This document shows, in pieces, positions 25,725 to 34,852 of a DNA stretch of 55,619 bases. The first letter of the stretch is position 1; each line of letters begins with the position of its first letter. Both the position numbers and the translations under genes were made by a program. The stretch is from Actinomycetes bacterium (lineage in GTDB: Bacteria > Actinomycetota > Actinomycetes > Actinomycetales > Microbacteriaceae). Where the stretch lies: assembly GCA_023450335.1 (NCBI GenBank), contig JAEXHA010000015.1, forward strand, positions 1-55,619. Direction: 5' to 3'. Under the pieces are notes generated by a model, which did not search any database, was not told the origin of the DNA, and saw nothing but the letters and a program-made list of their open reading frames with translations.

Positions 25725-28013
25725 TCAGCGCACGGGCAGCGCCGCGCGGGTGACGCCGTCCACGTGCACGGGTTCGCCGTGCACCGCGATGGTGAGCGGC
25801 TCGCCCTCGCGCAGGGTGAACACGGCCTCGCCGGCGGTGACCCGTACGGTCAGCACGCGGCCGCGGAAGCCGATCGTGAACGAGAACGCGTCCCACCCGT
25901 CGGGGCAGAACGGCCGGAACGACACCTGCCCGTCGCGGACGCGCATGCCGGCGAACCCCTGCACGATCGACAGCCAGGCGCCGCTCATCGAGGTGATGTG
26001 CAGGCCGTCCTCGGTGTCGTTGTTGTAGTTGTCGAGGTCGAGCCGTGCGGTGCGCCGGTACAGCTCGATGGCCTTGTCGGTCCGGCCGATCGCCGCAGCC
26101 AGCACCGAGTGGATCGACGCGGACAGCGATGACTCGTGCACCGTCATCGGCTCGTAGAAGTCGAAGTTGCGGCGCAGATCGTCGGCGTCGAAGTCGTCTT
26201 CGAACAGGTACATGCCCTGCAGCACGTCGGCCTGCTTGATGAAGCACGATCGCAGGATACGGTCCCACGACCAGTTCTGGTTGATGGGGCGCTGGTCGGC
26301 CGGCAGCGCCGAAGCCGGCATGAGGTCCTTGTCGAGGAACGTGTCGTGCTGCACGTGGATGCCGAGATCCGCGTCGTCGGGCAGGTACATGCCCTCGGCG
26401 ATCTCGCGCCAGCGACCGCGTTCGTCGTCGGTCACGCCGAGCTCGACCGCGCGTGCGGGGACGGTGTCGAGCGTCTCGTCGGTGTAGCGCAGAACCCATG
26501 CGGCGAGGTAGTTCGTGTACCAGTTGTTGCTGACGTTGTTCTCGTACTCGTTGGGGCCGGTGACCCCGTGCAGCATGTACCGTCCGCGCCGCGCGGAGAA
26601 ATGCACCCGATCGGCCCAGAACCGGCTGATCTCGACGAGCACCTCCAGGCCCGGCCCCTCGAGATACGTCCGGTCGCCGGTGTAACGCGTGTAGTCGTGG
26701 ATGGCGTGCGCGATCGCGCCGTTGCGGTGGATCTCCTCGAACGTGATCTCCCACTCGTTGTGGCACTCGACGCCCGTGAACGTCACCATGGGGAACAGCG
26801 CGCCCGCGAGGTGCTGCTGCCGGGCGTTGTGCTGCGCCTGCGGCAGCTGGTCATGCCGGTACTGCAGCAGAGCGCGGGTCACGTCGGGCGAGGCGACCGC
26901 CAGGTACAGCGGCACGAGGTAGGCCTCCGTGTCCCAGTAGGTGGCTCCGCCGTACTTCTCGCCGGTGAAGCCCTTCGGGCCGATGTTGAGCCGCTCGTCC
27001 TCGCCGTAGTACGTCGAGAACAGCTGGAACAGGTTGAACTGGATGCCCTGCTGCGCTTCGTCGTCGCCCTCGATGATCACCTCGGCGCGTGCCCAGCGCT
27101 GCGCCCACAGGGCGGCGTGGGCGGCGTGCTCGGCGTCGAAGTCGCGCGCCTCCGTCAGCAGCCGCGCGGCTGCTCTCGCGTGCTGATCCTCGGCGACGTC
27201 GCGGGTGGTGACCACCGCGGTGGTCTTGGTGAGCAGGGCCGTCTGGCCGGGGGAGAGGATGCCGGAGTATGCCGTGCCGACCTGCCACGGCGCATCGACG
27301 ATGCCCACGCGCTCGAGGCCTGCAGCCGTCGAGCTCATGGCGGCGGTCACGGTGAACCGCGGGGTGCCGAACGGGTTCGGGGCGGTGCGCAGCGAGAGCA
27401 CCTGCGGGCCGGGCGTCGCATCGGCGGAGCCCGCATCGCGCGTCGCCTCCTCCCAGAACCGCTCGCCGTAGTTCGCGTCGAGGTTGTGCACGTCGCCGTC
27501 CAGGCGCGGCGTCAGCGTGATCTCGGGGGCGCCCGCCAATGCGGTGACGCGCACACGCTGCAGGCAGAGCTCGCGGGTCGCGATCGAGAGGAAACGCTCG
27601 AACTCGATACGCACCCGGGTCTCGCCCACGCGGTAGGTGAACGAGCGGGTCAGCAGACCGTCGCGCAGATCGAGGCGGATCGTGATCTCGTCGGCGCCCT
27701 CGCCGAACAGGTCGACCCGCTGGCCGTCGACGGTCACATCGATCGCGATCAGGTTGGTCGCGTTGATGACCTTGCCGAAGTACTCCGGGTAGCCGTTCTT
27801 CCACCAGCCCACGCGGGTCTTGTCGGGAAACCACACGCCGGCGATGTAGGTGCCCTGATGGGTGTCGCCGCCGTAGCCCTCTTCGAAATTGCCGCGCATG
27901 CCCATGTGGCCGTTGCCGGTCGAGGTCATCGCCTCGATCAACCTCACGTCGGCGTCTGCCAGCCCGCTTGTCGAGATCGCATACGGCTCGACGGTGAACA
28001 CCCGCTCGCTCAT
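25725..28013 (-). CDS. GH65 glycoside phosphorylase, probably maltose phosphorylase
   Basis: A 762-residue enzyme of glycoside hydrolase family 65, which cleaves alpha-glucosides with phosphate. The catalytic acid is Glu489 in HGVTGPNEYENNVSNNWYTN. The phosphate/sugar-loop motif FIKQADVLQGMY resembles maltose phosphorylase more than trehalose or kojibiose phosphorylase, so maltose to glucose plus beta-glucose-1-phosphate is the best guess. The start is ATG at 28013, nine bases after GGGAGG; in-frame codons upstream to 28109 look non-coding. It diverges from the DUF624/ABC transporter genes across a LacI-type operator. Confidence 0.88.
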   Translation of the reverse strand: MSERVFTVEPYAISTSGLADADVRLIEAMTSTGNGHMGMRGNFEEGYGGDTHQGTYIAGVWFPDKTRVGWWKNGYPEYFGKVINATNLIAIDVTVDGQRVDLFGEGADEITIRLDLRDGLLTRSFTYRVGETRVRIEFERFLSIATRELCLQRVRVTALAGAPEITLTPRLDGDVHNLDANYGERFWEEATRDAGSADATPGPQVLSLRTAPNPFGTPRFTVTAAMSSTAAGLERVGIVDAPWQVGTAYSGILSPGQTALLTKTTAVVTTRDVAEDQHARAAARLLTEARDFDAEHAAHAALWAQRWARAEVIIEGDDEAQQGIQFNLFQLFSTYYGEDERLNIGPKGFTGEKYGGATYWDTEAYLVPLYLAVASPDVTRALLQYRHDQLPQAQHNARQQHLAGALFPMVTFTGVECHNEWEITFEEIHRNGAIAHAIHDYTRYTGDRTYLEGPGLEVLVEISRFWADRVHFSARRGRYMLHGVTGPNEYENNVSNNWYTNYLAAWVLRYTDETLDTVPARAVELGVTDDERGRWREIAEGMYLPDDADLGIHVQHDTFLDKDLMPASALPADQRPINQNWSWDRILRSCFIKQADVLQGMYLFEDDFDADDLRRNFDFYEPMTVHESSLSASIHSVLAAAIGRTDKAIELYRRTARLDLDNYNNDTEDGLHITSMSGAWLSIVQGFAGMRVRDGQVSFRPFCPDGWDAFSFTIGFRGRVLTVRVTAGEAVFTLREGEPLTIAVHGEPVHVDGVTRAALPVR

Positions 28014-28056
28014 GGTGAACATCCTCCCTCGACGGCACGCCAGATGATCGGATTCA

Positions 28057-28072
28057 CCGGAAACGTATCCGG
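28057..28072. promoter_or_regulatory. LacI-type operator between phosphorylase and DUF624 genes
   Basis: CCGGAAACGTATCCGG is a 16-bp palindrome with one mismatched pair and a central CG, the usual form of LacI-family operators. It lies midway between the divergent starts at 28013 and 28172. A related site lies upstream of the binding-protein gene. Confidence 0.65.
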
Positions 28073-28171
28073 GCAGAGACGTTACCCCCGATCTGCGCGC
28101 CGCGCACATCGCAGACGGTTCTCCGCGCGTCGCCGGTAGAGTTGATGCCGCCGACAGTCAGAGGGGGAGCC

Positions 28172-28807
28172 GTGTTCTCGCGGATGTTCGACCGTGCCGG
28201 TCCGCTGTGGCGGGCCGCGAACAGCATCGGCGACATCATCGTCGTCAACGTGCTGTTGGTGCTGACCCTGCTGCCGGTGGTCACCGCCGGCGCCGGCTTC
28301 ACCGCCGCCTACGACACCGCGCGTCGCGTACTGGCCGACGAAGACCAGGGCGCCGCGCGCACCTTCTGGATCTCGTTCCGCGCGAACTTCCGCGCCGCCG
28401 GTGCGCTGTGGGCTGTGATCGGGCCGCTCGGAGCGCTGATCGCCGCAAGTTGGATCTTCGTCCGGATCGACGAGCTGCTGATTCTGAAAGTGCTCGTGAC
28501 CTGGGTATACCTGCTCATCTTCCCGTTCGTGTGGACGATGCAGGCGCGCTTCGAGAACACCGTCGGCCGCACGCTGCGCAACGCCGTGATCATCGCGGTG
28601 GCCCGGCTGCCGTACGCGGTGGGCGTGCTCGTGATCCAGGGGGTGATCGCGGCGGTCACTGTCGCGACGTGGATCGTGCTGCCGCAGATCGTGGTGGTCC
28701 TCCTGCTGCTGGGGTATGCCCTCGCGGTGTTCGCGGCCACCCCCTTGCTGCAGCGGACCATCGCCGTGCTCATGCCCGCCGAGCCGGCCGCCGCAGACGA
28801 CGCCTGA
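28172..28807 (+). CDS. DUF624 (YesL-like) membrane protein
   Basis: A 211-residue membrane protein with five or six helices. Proteins of this family are regularly encoded beside carbohydrate ABC transporters and may help assemble or regulate them. The start FSRMFDRAGPLWRAANSIGDIIVVN and the pattern TLLPVVTAGAGFTAAYDTARRV are typical. The GTG at 28172 follows GGGGGAG. It is the first gene of the plus-strand sugar cluster. Confidence 0.83.
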   Translation: MFSRMFDRAGPLWRAANSIGDIIVVNVLLVLTLLPVVTAGAGFTAAYDTARRVLADEDQGAARTFWISFRANFRAAGALWAVIGPLGALIAASWIFVRIDELLILKVLVTWVYLLIFPFVWTMQARFENTVGRTLRNAVIIAVARLPYAVGVLVIQGVIAAVTVATWIVLPQIVVVLLLLGYALAVFAATPLLQRTIAVLMPAEPAAADDA

Positions 28808-28818
28808 CGCGCCCTCCG

Positions 28819-28848
28819 CCGGTCGCGGGGCCACCGGCCGGCGACCGG
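28819..28848 (+). terminator. Hairpin after the DUF624 gene
   Basis: CCGGTCGC (28819-28826) pairs with GCGACCGG (28841-28848). There is no T-run, so termination would be partial at best. Confidence 0.45.
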
Positions 28849-28924
28849 GCGCGCCCGCGCGATTAGTCACGGCCGGCGCGGTGTTGCGTCCGCGTCGATC
28901 GATGCGTATCGTTTCGTCCGAACT

Positions 28925-28940
28925 CCGGAACCGATTCCGA
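28925..28940. promoter_or_regulatory. LacI-type operator upstream of the sugar-binding protein gene
   Basis: CCGGAACCGATTCCGA is an imperfect palindrome (GGAAYCGRTTCC core) about 90 bases before the binding-protein start. It shares half-sites with the operator at 28057-28072, as expected for a single LacI regulator. Confidence 0.55.
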
Positions 28941-29029
28941 AACCCGACGAGACGGACGGGGTTCCGCGATGCGGCGTGGCGCGGTATCGCGTGAGTGTCC
29001 TTGATCCAAAGAAGGAAGGCCCAGGACGA

Positions 29030-30364
29030 ATGAACAAGCGCAGAATGGCGACCGCGATCGCCGCCGGGATGACCGTGGCGGCCCTCACCGGCGCCCTCGC
29101 CGGCTGCAGCAGCGCCGAAGGCGGCAATGACGCCGATGGCAAGGTCTACTACCTCAACTTCAAGCCCGAGCAGGCCGAAGACTGGGTGGCTCTGGCCGAG
29201 GCGTACACCGAGGAGACCGGTGTCGCCGTCGACGTGCAGACCGCAGCATCGGGCACGTACGAGACCACCCTCAAGTCCGAGATGGCCAAGAGCGACGCGC
29301 CGACCCTCTTCCAGGTGAACGGCCCCGTGGGCCTCGCGAACTGGAAGGACTACGTCGCCGACCTGTCCGACACCGCGATCTACGAGCACCTCAACGACCA
29401 GTCGGTCGCCCTGACCGGCGAAGACGACGCGGTCCTGGCCGTCCCGTACGTCATGGAGACCTACGGCATCATCTACAACAAGAAGATCGTGGGCGACTAC
29501 ATCGCCCTCGGTGATGCGGCCGTGGCATCCATCGACGAGATCACCGACTTCGACACGTTCTCCGCGGTCGTCGAGGGCATCCAGGAGCACAAGGACGAGC
29601 TGGGCATCGAGGGCGCCTTCACGTCGTCGGGCTTCGACTCGTCCAGCGACTGGCGCTTCAAGACGCACCTGGCCAACCTGCCGCTGTACTGGCAGTTCGC
29701 CGCTGACGGTGTCGACGGCCAGCCCGCCGAGATCAACGACAGCTTCCTCGACGGCTACCAGCGCATCTTCGACCTGTACATCAACAACGCCACGGTCGAG
29801 CCCTCGACCCTGTCGGGCAAGACGATCGAAGACGCCAACAGCGAGTTCGCACTGGGCAAGGCCGCCTTCTACCAGAACGGCACCTGGGCCTACGGCGACG
29901 TCTCGGGCCAGGCTGTGGCCGATGAGGACCTCGGCATGCTGCCGATCTACATCGGCGCCGACGGCGAGGAGAACTCGGGCCTGGCGACCGGTTCGGAGAA
30001 CTACTGGGTCATCAACAACGAGGCGTCCGAGGCCGATCAGAAGGCGACCAAGGACTTCCTCGAGTGGGTCATCACCTCCGAAACCGGCCGTGACAGCCTC
30101 GCCAACACCATGGGCTTCGTGACGCCGTTCGACACGTTCGCCGACTACCTGCCGTCGAACCCGTTCGTGCAGGCTGACGCGGCCTACACCGAGGCCGGCA
30201 AGACCGCCGTCACCTGGAACTTCACCGTCATGCCCTCCGAAGAGTGGAAGAACGGCGTCGGCCAGGCGCTGCTGCAGTACGCGCAGGGCACCGGCGACTG
30301 GGCCGCGGTCGAGACCGCCTTCGTCGACGGCTGGGCTGCCGAATACCAGCTCGCCAACGGCTGA
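29030..30364 (+). CDS. Sugar ABC transporter substrate-binding lipoprotein
   Basis: A 444-residue family 1 extracellular solute-binding protein. The signal peptide MNKRRMATAIAAGMTVAALT ends in the lipobox LAGC with lipidated Cys26. The mature part shows the usual two-lobed pattern (ETYGIIYNKKIVG, ENYWVINNEAS). With the adjacent GH65 enzyme and LacI it probably binds maltose or another alpha-glucoside; the ligand is inferred from context. I chose the ATG at 29030 because the signal peptide begins there. Confidence 0.9.
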   Translation: MNKRRMATAIAAGMTVAALTGALAGCSSAEGGNDADGKVYYLNFKPEQAEDWVALAEAYTEETGVAVDVQTAASGTYETTLKSEMAKSDAPTLFQVNGPVGLANWKDYVADLSDTAIYEHLNDQSVALTGEDDAVLAVPYVMETYGIIYNKKIVGDYIALGDAAVASIDEITDFDTFSAVVEGIQEHKDELGIEGAFTSSGFDSSSDWRFKTHLANLPLYWQFAADGVDGQPAEINDSFLDGYQRIFDLYINNATVEPSTLSGKTIEDANSEFALGKAAFYQNGTWAYGDVSGQAVADEDLGMLPIYIGADGEENSGLATGSENYWVINNEASEADQKATKDFLEWVITSETGRDSLANTMGFVTPFDTFADYLPSNPFVQADAAYTEAGKTAVTWNFTVMPSEEWKNGVGQALLQYAQGTGDWAAVETAFVDGWAAEYQLANG

Positions 30365-30376
30365 TCCATCCCTGAT

Positions 30377-30434
30377 GTGGATGCCCCGGCATCCACTCGT
30401 GTGCCCGCGGCGGCGACTGAGGTCGCCCCGCCGG
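30377..30434 (+). other. Two hairpins between binding-protein and permease genes
   Basis: GTGGATGC and GCATCCAC pair perfectly around CCCG (30377-30396), and GGCGGCGAC pairs with GTCGCC..GCC (30409-30432). Hairpins at this position commonly stabilise the upstream binding-protein mRNA and lower permease expression. Confidence 0.55.
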
Positions 30435-30486
30435 CACCACCACGCACGCACCCCCGCGTGCCGCGTCCGCACAAGGAGCACGCACC

Positions 30487-31329
30487 ATGAAGAAGTCCCT
30501 CGCCCGCTGGGGGTGGCTGTTCACCGGACCGACGGTGGCGGCCTTCATCATCGGGTTCATCATCCCGTTCGGCCTGGGCGTGTACCTGTCGTTCACCGAG
30601 TTCCGCACGGTGACCAAGAGCACGTGGGTGGGGCTGGACAACTACGCGAAGCTGCTGGGCGACGAGACCTTCGCGCACTCGCTGTGGTACACCGCCGCGT
30701 TCGCGCTGGTCACGACCGTGCTCATCAACGTCTTCGCGTTCGCGATCGCGTACTTCCTCGTGAAGAACTTCCGCGGCAAGAACGTGTTCCGCTCGGTGTT
30801 CTTCATGCCGAACCTCATCGGCGGCATCGTGCTCGGCTACATCTGGCTGCTGCTGCTCAACGGTGTGCTGGGGCTGTGGGCCCGTTCGATCACGTATGAC
30901 GCCACCTACGGGTTCTGGGGCATGGTCATCCTCATGTGCTGGCAGCAGATCGGCTACATGATGGTGATCTACATCGCCGGTCTCCAGTCGGTGCCCACCG
31001 AGCTGATCGAAGCGGCCGAGATGGACGGCGCGTCGCGCGGGCGCACGCTGCGCAGCGTCATCATCCCGCTCGTGATGCCCTCGATCACCGTGTGCACCTT
31101 CTTGACCATCACCAACGGCTTCAAGATGTTCGACCAGAACCTCGCGCTGACCAACGGCGCCCCGTCGCGGCTGTCAGAGCTGCTGGCGCTCAACATCTTC
31201 AACACCTTCTACGGCCGCACCGGATTCGAGGGCGTCGGCCAGGCCAAGGCCGTCATCTTCCTCATCATCGTGGCGGTCATCGCCCTGGTGCAGAACCGCT
31301 TCGCCCGCTCGAAGGAGGCCGCGCTGTGA
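30487..31329 (+). CDS. Sugar ABC transporter permease (MalF-like)
   Basis: A 280-residue inner-membrane permease with six helices. The EAA loop that contacts the ATPase reads ELIEAAEMDGASRGRTLRSVIIPLVMP. The ATG has an AAGGAG site. It forms the channel with the next permease, whose GTG overlaps its stop. Confidence 0.9.
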   Translation: MKKSLARWGWLFTGPTVAAFIIGFIIPFGLGVYLSFTEFRTVTKSTWVGLDNYAKLLGDETFAHSLWYTAAFALVTTVLINVFAFAIAYFLVKNFRGKNVFRSVFFMPNLIGGIVLGYIWLLLLNGVLGLWARSITYDATYGFWGMVILMCWQQIGYMMVIYIAGLQSVPTELIEAAEMDGASRGRTLRSVIIPLVMPSITVCTFLTITNGFKMFDQNLALTNGAPSRLSELLALNIFNTFYGRTGFEGVGQAKAVIFLIIVAVIALVQNRFARSKEAAL

Positions 31330-32162
31330 ACGACAAGCCCCGTCGCCCGTGGCTGTGGACGGTCACGTTCACCGTCATCGCGCTGGCCTACCTGTATCCG
31401 ATCGCGCTCGTTGTCATCAACTCCTTCAAGGGTAAGGTGCACATCGCCGACAACCCGTTCGCGCTGCCGAATGCGGAGAGCTTCGTCGGCTGGCAGAACT
31501 ACATCGACGGCGTTCAGAAGACCGACCTGTTCGCCTCGTTCGGCTGGTCGCTGGTCATCACGGTCGGCTCGGCGCTGCTGATCCTGGCGTGCACGTCGAT
31601 GACTGCGTGGTGGATCGTGCGCATGGACAACCGGTACGCCAAGACGCTGTACACGTCATTCCTGTTCAACCTCGTGGTGCCGTTCCAGATGGTCATGTTC
31701 ACCCTGTCGTGGCTGACCGACTACCTGGGGCTGGGCAACCCGTTCGGGCTGTGGATCATCTACCTCGGCTTCGGCGCGGGGCTCGCGGTGTTCATCTTCA
31801 CCGGGTTCGTGAAGGGCATACCGTACGAGATCGAAGAAGCCGCCACCATCGACGGCTGCGGTCCGGTGCGCACGTTCTTCCTCGTGGTGCTGCCGATCAT
31901 GAAGCCCGCCGTGATCACCGTCGCGATCCTCGAGGTCATGTGGCTGTGGAATGACTACCTGCTGCCGTATCTCACGCTGGACCTCAAGAAGTACATGACC
32001 ATCCCCATCTCGGTGCAATACCTCAAGGGTGGCTACGGCGCGGTCGACATGGGTGCCATGATGGGCGTGCTGGTGCTCGCGATGATTCCCGTGATCGTGT
32101 TCTATCTGTTCAGTCAGAAGCACATCATCCGCGGCGTCGTCGCCGGCGCCGTCAAGGGCTGA
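31326..32162 (+). CDS. Sugar ABC transporter permease (MalG-like)
   Basis: A 278-residue permease with six helices and the EAA loop YEIEEAATIDGCGPVRTFFL. GTG at 31326 overlaps the stop of the first permease. No ATPase gene follows; in actinobacteria a shared MsiK-type ATPase encoded elsewhere usually powers such importers, so that is the likely partner. Confidence 0.9.
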   Translation: MNDKPRRPWLWTVTFTVIALAYLYPIALVVINSFKGKVHIADNPFALPNAESFVGWQNYIDGVQKTDLFASFGWSLVITVGSALLILACTSMTAWWIVRMDNRYAKTLYTSFLFNLVVPFQMVMFTLSWLTDYLGLGNPFGLWIIYLGFGAGLAVFIFTGFVKGIPYEIEEAATIDGCGPVRTFFLVVLPIMKPAVITVAILEVMWLWNDYLLPYLTLDLKKYMTIPISVQYLKGGYGAVDMGAMMGVLVLAMIPVIVFYLFSQKHIIRGVVAGAVKG

Positions 32163-32184
32163 CCGCGAGAAGGAGCACCGCGCC

Positions 32185-33270
32185 GTGGCCGAGATGACCA
32201 TCAAAGAGCTGGCGCGTATCTGCGGCGTCGCCGTCTCGACGGTGTCGCGCGCCATGAACGACCGCTCCGATGTGAATCCGACCACCCGGGCGCGCATCCG
32301 CGCCGCGGCCGAGCGGTACGGTTACGTGCCCAACGCGAGTGCCCGGCGGCTGAAGATCGGCACGACGCGCACGATCACCGTCATCATCCAGGGTGAGTTC
32401 GGGCAGCTGCTCATCGAGGTGCTCGAGCATCTCGAGCAGGCCTTCGCCGACGCCGGGTACGACATGACCATGTCGCACATCGCCGACCAGCACGCCCACG
32501 CCGCGACGGTCGAGCGCATCGTGCGCGAGGGCAAGTACGGGGGAGTGGTCTTCCTCGGGCGGTACGGTTCGGCCGATCGCGAAGCCTCGGCGGCGCTGAG
32601 TCGCCGCCTGGCCGAGATCGATGTGCCGATGGTGTTCTGCACGACACCGGACTACTCGGGCTCGGTCGCGCTGCACTCGTCGATCTCGGTCGACGACCAC
32701 TCCGGCGCGCGCGATCTGGTGACGCACCTCATCGAGCGCGGCCATCGGCGCATCGCATTTCTCGGCGCCGGCGACGAGCACGACCGCGAGCACGCGTGGG
32801 CGCTGCGCCTGTCCGGCTACCGGTCGGGCCTCGAGGGCGCCGGCATCCCCTACGACCCGGAGCTGGTGATCGCATCGGCGATGCCCGGTCAGATCTACAC
32901 GATGGTCAACGGCTACGAGTCGACGCGGCGCTGGCTCTCCGGCGGTGCGACGGTGGGGGTGGATGCCGGGGCCACGGCCCTGTTCGCGGTGTGCGATGCC
33001 GCCGCGATCGGCGCCGCGCGTGCCGTCAGCGAGGCCGGGCTGCGGGTGCCCGACGACATCTCGCTCGTCGGTTTCGACGGCCTGGACATCGCGGAATACT
33101 ACGTGCCGCGTCTGACGACCATCGTGCAGCCGGTCGCTGAGCTCGCACAGAGCACCGCGCGGGTGCTGATGTCGACGATGGATGATCCGGGGCGAGCGCG
33201 CGAGCAGGTGTGGATCCGCGGACGCCTCGTCACGGGGGAATCCGTGAGGACGCTTGCCGCCTCGACATGA
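32185..33270 (+). CDS. LacI family transcriptional regulator
   Basis: A 361-residue repressor. The helix-turn-helix (TIKELARICGVAVSTVSRAM) occupies residues 5-24, followed by a hinge (YVPNASARRLK) and a periplasmic-binding-protein-like sensor domain. It is the last gene of the sugar cluster and follows the permease by 22 bases with a GAAGGAG site. It most likely binds the two CCGGAA operators at 28057 and 28925 and is released by an alpha-glucoside. Confidence 0.9.
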   Translation: MAEMTIKELARICGVAVSTVSRAMNDRSDVNPTTRARIRAAAERYGYVPNASARRLKIGTTRTITVIIQGEFGQLLIEVLEHLEQAFADAGYDMTMSHIADQHAHAATVERIVREGKYGGVVFLGRYGSADREASAALSRRLAEIDVPMVFCTTPDYSGSVALHSSISVDDHSGARDLVTHLIERGHRRIAFLGAGDEHDREHAWALRLSGYRSGLEGAGIPYDPELVIASAMPGQIYTMVNGYESTRRWLSGGATVGVDAGATALFAVCDAAAIGAARAVSEAGLRVPDDISLVGFDGLDIAEYYVPRLTTIVQPVAELAQSTARVLMSTMDDPGRAREQVWIRGRLVTGESVRTLAAST

Positions 33271-33317
33271 GGCGACGGCGCGCGCGGTCGTTCGCGGTTG
33301 CGCCCTGATTCGATATC

Positions 33318-33350
33318 CCTCAATATAGAGGTGTGTCTATACAGTCCCGC
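33318..33350 (+). promoter_or_regulatory. Arsenite-pump promoter with a palindrome overlapping it
   Basis: CCTCAATATAGAGG (33318-33331) is a near-perfect palindrome just upstream of the -10-like TATACA (33338-33343). The GTG at 33351 is seven bases after that hexamer, so the mRNA would be leaderless. The palindrome is a natural ArsR binding site. Confidence 0.55.
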
Positions 33351-34460
33351 GTGACCCGCGCCGAGGGTGCACCGGCGGCGCCGGTGGCGACGAGGCTCTC
33401 GACCATCGACCGGTGGCTTCCGCTCTGGATCGCCGTGGCGATGATCGCCGGGCTGCTGCTGGGCCGGTTCGTGCCCGGTGTCTCCGACCTTCTCGCGCAG
33501 ATCGAGGTGGGTGGCATCTCGGTGCCGATCGGGCTCGGCTTGCTGGTGATGATGTATCCCGTGCTGGCGAAGGTGCGTTACGACAAAGTGGCCGCCGTCA
33601 CCGGCGACAAGCGGCTGCTCATCTCCTCGCTCGTGCTGAACTGGCTGGTCGGGCCGGCGTTCATGTTCGTGCTGGCCTGGGTGTTCCTGCCCGATCTGCC
33701 GGAGTACCGCACCGGCCTGATCATCGTCGGTCTCGCGCGGTGCATCGCGATGGTCATCATCTGGAACGATCTGGCCTGTGGCGACCGCGAGGCCGCCGCC
33801 GTCCTCGTGGCGATCAACTCCGTTTTCCAGGTCGTCGCATTCGCGCTGCTGGGCTGGTTCTACCTCGCGGTGCTGCCCGGGTGGCTCGGCTTCGACACGC
33901 AAGGGCTCGACATCTCGATCGGTCAGATCGCGCTCAACGTGATCGTCTTCCTCGGCATCCCGCTGGCGGCCGGTTTCGCGTCGCGCCTGATCGGTGAGCG
34001 CCGCCGGGGTCGCGACTGGTACGAGCAGGCCTTCCTGCCGAAGGTCGGACCGTGGGCGCTGTACGGGCTGCTGTTCACCATCACGCTGCTGTTCGCACTG
34101 CAGGGCGAACAGGTCACCTCCCGCCCCTGGGATGTCGCGCGCATCGCACTGCCGCTGCTGGTCTACTTCGCCGTGATGTGGTTCGCGGGACTGTTCGCGG
34201 GCAAGGCGCTCGGCCTGGGATATGCGCGGTCATCGACGCTGGCGTTCACGGCGGCGGGCAACAACTTCGAATTGGCCATCGCCGTCGCCATCGGAACCTT
34301 CGGCGCCGCGTCGGGGCAGGCGCTGGCGGGCGTGGTGGGTCCGCTCATCGAAGTGCCCGTGCTCGTCGGACTCGTCTACGTCTCGCTCTGGGCCGCGAGG
34401 GCGTGGTTCCGTACCGATCCCACCACGGGTGTCCGCATCGCCGAGGAGCGGACGTCGTGA
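33351..34460 (+). CDS. ACR3 family arsenite efflux permease
   Basis: A 369-residue arsenite exporter of the Acr3 family with ten hydrophobic helices. Family signatures are GLARCIAMVIIWNDLACGD (the conserved Cys of Acr3) and FTAAGNNFELAIAVAIG. It removes As(III) from the cell. The GTG at 33351 is supported by TATACA seven bases upstream; a GTG at 33333 would sit one base after GAGG, too close for a ribosome site. It overlaps the arsR start. Confidence 0.93.
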   Translation: MTRAEGAPAAPVATRLSTIDRWLPLWIAVAMIAGLLLGRFVPGVSDLLAQIEVGGISVPIGLGLLVMMYPVLAKVRYDKVAAVTGDKRLLISSLVLNWLVGPAFMFVLAWVFLPDLPEYRTGLIIVGLARCIAMVIIWNDLACGDREAAAVLVAINSVFQVVAFALLGWFYLAVLPGWLGFDTQGLDISIGQIALNVIVFLGIPLAAGFASRLIGERRRGRDWYEQAFLPKVGPWALYGLLFTITLLFALQGEQVTSRPWDVARIALPLLVYFAVMWFAGLFAGKALGLGYARSSTLAFTAAGNNFELAIAVAIGTFGAASGQALAGVVGPLIEVPVLVGLVYVSLWAARAWFRTDPTTGVRIAEERTS

Positions 34461-34852
34461 CGGCCACGGTCGTCGATTCCGCTGCCGCCGAGGTCGTGTG
34501 CGCCCCGGCATCCACCGACGCCATCGACGAGGGAGCGGCCACCGCCCTGGCGGCGACGCTCAAGGCACTCGCCGATCCGCTGCGTCTGCGGATGCTGTCG
34601 GTCATCGCCTCCGACTCGCGCGGGGAGACGTGCGTGTGTGACCTGATGGAGCTGTCGGAGCTGTCACAGCCCACCGTGTCGCACCACCTCAAGGTCCTGC
34701 GCGACGTGGGCGTGGTTTCCGCGCAGCGGCGGGGCACGTGGGTCTGGTATCGCCTCACGCCCGAAGGGCGCCCTGCCATCACGATGCTGCTCGATTCGTT
34801 CGCGCCCCTCGCGTCCGTACTCCCCACCCACCGATCTGGAGACACCGCATGA
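34457..34852 (+). CDS. arsR: ArsR family arsenic-responsive repressor
   Basis: A 131-residue ArsR repressor. The recognition helix is LSQPTVSHHLKVLRDVG. The As(III) site probably uses Cys59 and/or Cys61 (CVCDL) and the N-terminal Cys15 (VVCAP), as in the corynebacterial ArsR type where an N-terminal Cys joins the helix Cys. GTG overlaps the stop of acr3, and its own stop overlaps arsC, so acr3-arsR-arsC is one coupled operon. Confidence 0.93.
   Translation: MTATVVDSAAAEVVCAPASTDAIDEGAATALAATLKALADPLRLRMLSVIASDSRGETCVCDLMELSELSQPTVSHHLKVLRDVGVVSAQRRGTWVWYRLTPEGRPAITMLLDSFAPLASVLPTHRSGDTA

Noticed and set aside
26136..28139. A 667-codon open frame on the plus strand
   Set aside because: Antisense to the GH65 phosphorylase with its recognised catalytic motif.
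28082..30481. A 799-codon open frame on the minus strand
   Set aside because: Antisense to DUF624 and the binding-protein gene, which has a signal peptide and lipobox.
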